The notes under the pieces: generated by a model | Databases searched by the model: none | What the model was told of the DNA's origin: nothing | What the model saw: only the letters and a program-made list of their open reading frames with translations | Translations under genes and position numbers: made by a program | Part shown: piece by piece, positions 1 through 5,494 of the stretch | How the letters are laid out: the number at the start of each line of letters is the position of its first letter | Numbering within the stretch: position 1 is the stretch's first letter | DNA from: CAYQMF01 sp964418595 | GTDB lineage: Bacteria; Planctomycetota; UBA1135; UBA2386 | Assembly (NCBI GenBank): GCA_964418595.1 | Contig: CAYQMF010000207.1 | Span: 1-5,494 of the forward strand | DNA length: 5,494 bases | Direction of reading: 5' to 3'

Positions 1-2372
<2,372 letters not shown>

Positions 2373-2383
2373 CGTGGACAGCG

Positions 2384-2390
2384 CCTCCTT
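2384..2390 (-). promoter_or_regulatory. Shine-Dalgarno site of the malate synthase-isocitrate lyase gene
   Basis: AAGGAGG on the minus strand lies 11 bases before ATG at 2372. The spacing is somewhat long, but no other good start is nearer. The only in-frame alternative nearby is TTG at 2393, which lies upstream of this site. Using the ATG gives an N-terminus of the length expected for malate synthase A. Confidence 0.6.
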
Positions 2391-2455
2391 CAAGGGCGGC
2401 AAGCCCGCTCGCATCCATCGCGCGCAGGCGGAGAACCCTAACCCATTCGGTGTGG

Positions 2456-2476
2456 CGTGCCGCTGCGCGCGGCACG
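2456..2476 (-). terminator. 8-bp hairpin downstream of photolyase; weak terminator or leader stem-loop
   Basis: CGTGCCGC (minus strand, 2476-2469) pairs perfectly with GCGGCACG (2463-2456) across a 5-base loop. It lies 70 bases after the photolyase stop and about 84 bases before the malate synthase start. No run of T follows on the minus strand, so it is not a typical intrinsic terminator. It could stabilise a 3' end, assist factor-dependent termination, or be a leader structure of the glyoxylate gene. In DNA this GC-rich, a chance stem is also possible. Confidence 0.35.
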
Positions 2477-2545
2477 ACGGTGTGCCTTCGTCTCAGGACG
2501 GGACGCACGCATCGACAACGCGCGTTGCGACGGGGTCCACCCGCT

Positions 2546-4011
<1,466 letters not shown>

Positions 4012-4015
<4 letters not shown>

Positions 4016-5424
4016 TTCTGCTTCTTCTTCGGGTCCGCGATCGTGTCCAGCCAGGCGAACACGTCGGGGAGTGCGCGCTGTACCACGGTGAGGTGCTCGG
4101 TGGCGGCGTACTCCTCGAAACGAACCTCGGCGTCGGCCTGGGTGAGCGCATCGCGCAGGGCGAGCGCGCCACGGTGCGCGAAGTCGCGCGCGCCGATCCC
4201 CACGAAGAACCTCCGCCCCGGCAGCCGCGCGCCGGCCGGCACGCGCCCGCCGCCCCCCAGCGCCACCACGCCCGCGTACCGCGCGATCGGCTCCGTGCTC
4301 GCCTCGATGGCGGCCATCGCCCCCATCGAGTGACCGATCAGGAAGATCTTGCGCCGATCGATCGGGTACAGCCGCGCGACCTCGTCGATCACCGTGGGCA
4401 GCGCACCGCCTGCGCTGCGCGGCGCGATCACGATCCAGTCGCGCTGGTAGGCCTCCGTCACCAGCTTCCCGGCGCCGTACGCATCGAAGAACATGTTCTC
4501 CGAGCCGCCCGCACCGTGCAGGGCGACGACCAGCGGCAGCTTCTGGTCGGGGGTACGCCGCGGCGGCGCGAACAGGCGCACGGGGATCCGCCGCTTCTCC
4601 GCGGCCACGCACAGCCAGTGCTCACCGAGCGGTCCGCTGGTGAGGAAGGCGCCTCCGCGCAGACGCAGGCGGCCGATGTTCTCCGCCTCCAAGAGGAGCG
4701 CCGTGTACGGCAGGTCGGTCTCCGCCACCTTGCCGGCGAGCGCCGCGTGCAAGAGGTCGAGGAGATAACGCAGCGTCGTGGTGTCGGCATCGATCGCATC
4801 CGCGGCGAGGTTGCCGGCGACGACGTCCACCATGCTCACGCGTGCGGCGACGCCGGGCGCGAGCGTCACGCCGACGCGCGCGGTGCGCACGGCGCGATCG
4901 CCCACGAGGATCGTCCCGAGCAGCGTGTGATCGCCGGCGGCGACGCCGCGGATGGTGAGCGTGAGTCCCGCCTGCACGTCGACAAGCGAACCCTCGACCG
5001 GCGCGACCAGGACCTTGTCGTACGGTCCCAGCAGCTCGCAGCGCACGCGCACGCCGGGCGGCGGGTCGTCGTCGGCTTCGAACAGCGACGACGCCGTCAC
5101 CGTCAGGGCGCCGACCTCCGGATCCACCAGCCGTGGCGAGGGGGCGAGCACGATCGCGTCGGCCCAGGCATCTGCGGGCGGCGCCGCCGCGTCGCCGAGC
5201 AGGGCGCGCCGCGCGTCCTCGATGCTGCGGCCGGCGACGGGCACGTTGAGGCCGAGGAAGGCGCGCACCGCGCGCTCGATGTGCGGCACGGCGCGCGCAC
5301 GCGCCGCCTCGTCGACCTTCTCCCACGCCTGCTCGAACACGCGCAGCCGTCGCCCCAGTTCGTAGCGGCCGGATTGAGCCGGCAGGACGCTCGCGAGGAG
5401 CACGGTGACAGCGAGCAGACGCAT
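4012..5424 (-). CDS. Secreted alpha/beta-hydrolase (esterase; PHB-depolymerase/feruloyl-esterase-like catalytic domain)
   Basis: A 470-residue protein with a predicted signal peptide: MRLLAVTVLLASVLPA, likely cut after Ala16 (LPA|Q), so it should be exported. Residues ~20-75 look helical. About 100-195 resemble a beta-sandwich without catalytic motifs. About 205-235 are helical again. The catalytic domain starts near 280 (PVRLFAPP, LPLVVALHG): oxyanion-hole region HGAGGSE (303-309), nucleophile elbow GHSMG with Ser366, probable acid Asp414 in GARD, and catalytic His444 in TEHL. The spacing and motifs resemble PHB-depolymerase-like (LpqC) and prolyl-oligopeptidase-like esterases; the substrate cannot be told. 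The N-terminal ~270 residues are unrecognised. The end is lysine-rich (PKKKQK). ATG 5424 is the first ATG after an in-frame TAG at 5445-5443 and opens directly on the signal peptide; no strong Shine-Dalgarno precedes it. The photolyase follows with a 4-base overlap. Hydrolase fold is near certain; the specific activity is open. Confidence 0.85.
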
Positions 5425-5494
5425 GGACAGGTCTGCGGGATGCTAACGGGGCTCCGCCCCAGCCCGCCGAGCATGTTCAGAAGTGGGCCCGGCT
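5425..5494 (-). other. Leader upstream of the esterase gene
   Basis: These 70 bases hold no gene I can support. The minus strand contains a small hairpin, GGGGC-GGA-GCCCC (5460-5448), which could be the end of a gene beyond the right edge or a leader stem. No clear promoter or strong ribosome site is visible. An ATG at 5474 opens a 123-codon frame, but it is a shadow of the esterase gene. Confidence 0.4.

Larger units (their letters stand above)
2373..2545 (-). other. Intergenic region between photolyase stop and malate synthase start
   Basis: 173 bases separate the photolyase TAG from the malate synthase ATG. The stretch holds an 8-bp hairpin and the Shine-Dalgarno site. I see no tRNA, no convincing small gene and no clear -10/-35 pair. 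A weak TTGTCG element near 2518 lacks a good partner. The spacing is long enough for a promoter of its own, so the glyoxylate gene may be transcribed separately from the esterase-photolyase pair. Confidence 0.5.

Noticed and set aside
5448..5460. GGGGC-TCC-GCCCC hairpin as an intrinsic terminator
   Set aside because: Only 5 bp with a 3-base loop and no T-run on either strand. Stems of this size are expected by chance in DNA this GC-rich.

Overview
The window comes from a bacterium with strongly GC-rich DNA; every gene shows heavy G/C use at third codon positions. The phylum cannot be fixed from this sequence. The secretion signal ending in LPA|Q, the class II photolyase and the odd gene neighbourhood would suit Planctomycetota, Myxococcota or a similar group, but that is only a guess. 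All supported genes lie on the minus strand, so transcription runs from the right edge towards the left edge.

In transcription order: (i) a 70-base leader at the right edge with no gene; (ii) a 470-residue secreted serine hydrolase/esterase of the alpha/beta-hydrolase fold (5424-4012); (iii) a class II CPD photolyase of 489 residues (4015-2546), whose GTG start overlaps the esterase stop in a GTGA junction; (iv) a 173-base intergenic stretch with an 8-bp hairpin and a Shine-Dalgarno sequence; (v) the glyoxylate shunt, encoded by one uninterrupted reading frame from 2372 to the left edge. The first ~537 residues of (v) are malate synthase of the A type, then comes a linker of ~40 residues, then isocitrate lyase, cut by the window edge just after its KKCGH active-site loop.

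The main result is that malate synthase and isocitrate lyase are read in the same frame with no stop codon between them, which predicts a bifunctional MS-ICL protein. A well-placed GGAGG and ATG sit exactly where a separate isocitrate lyase would begin, so the locus could also make free isocitrate lyase from an internal start, or the site may be a relic of an older two-gene operon. A 10-N assembly gap lies inside the malate synthase part. Comparison with the conserved ETLPA motif indicates that it represents no missing protein and leaves the frame intact.

Functionally, isocitrate lyase splits isocitrate to succinate and glyoxylate, and malate synthase condenses glyoxylate with acetyl-CoA to malate, allowing growth on acetate, fatty acids or other C2 sources. 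The esterase and photolyase appear translationally coupled to each other. A link between that pair and the glyoxylate shunt is not demonstrated.
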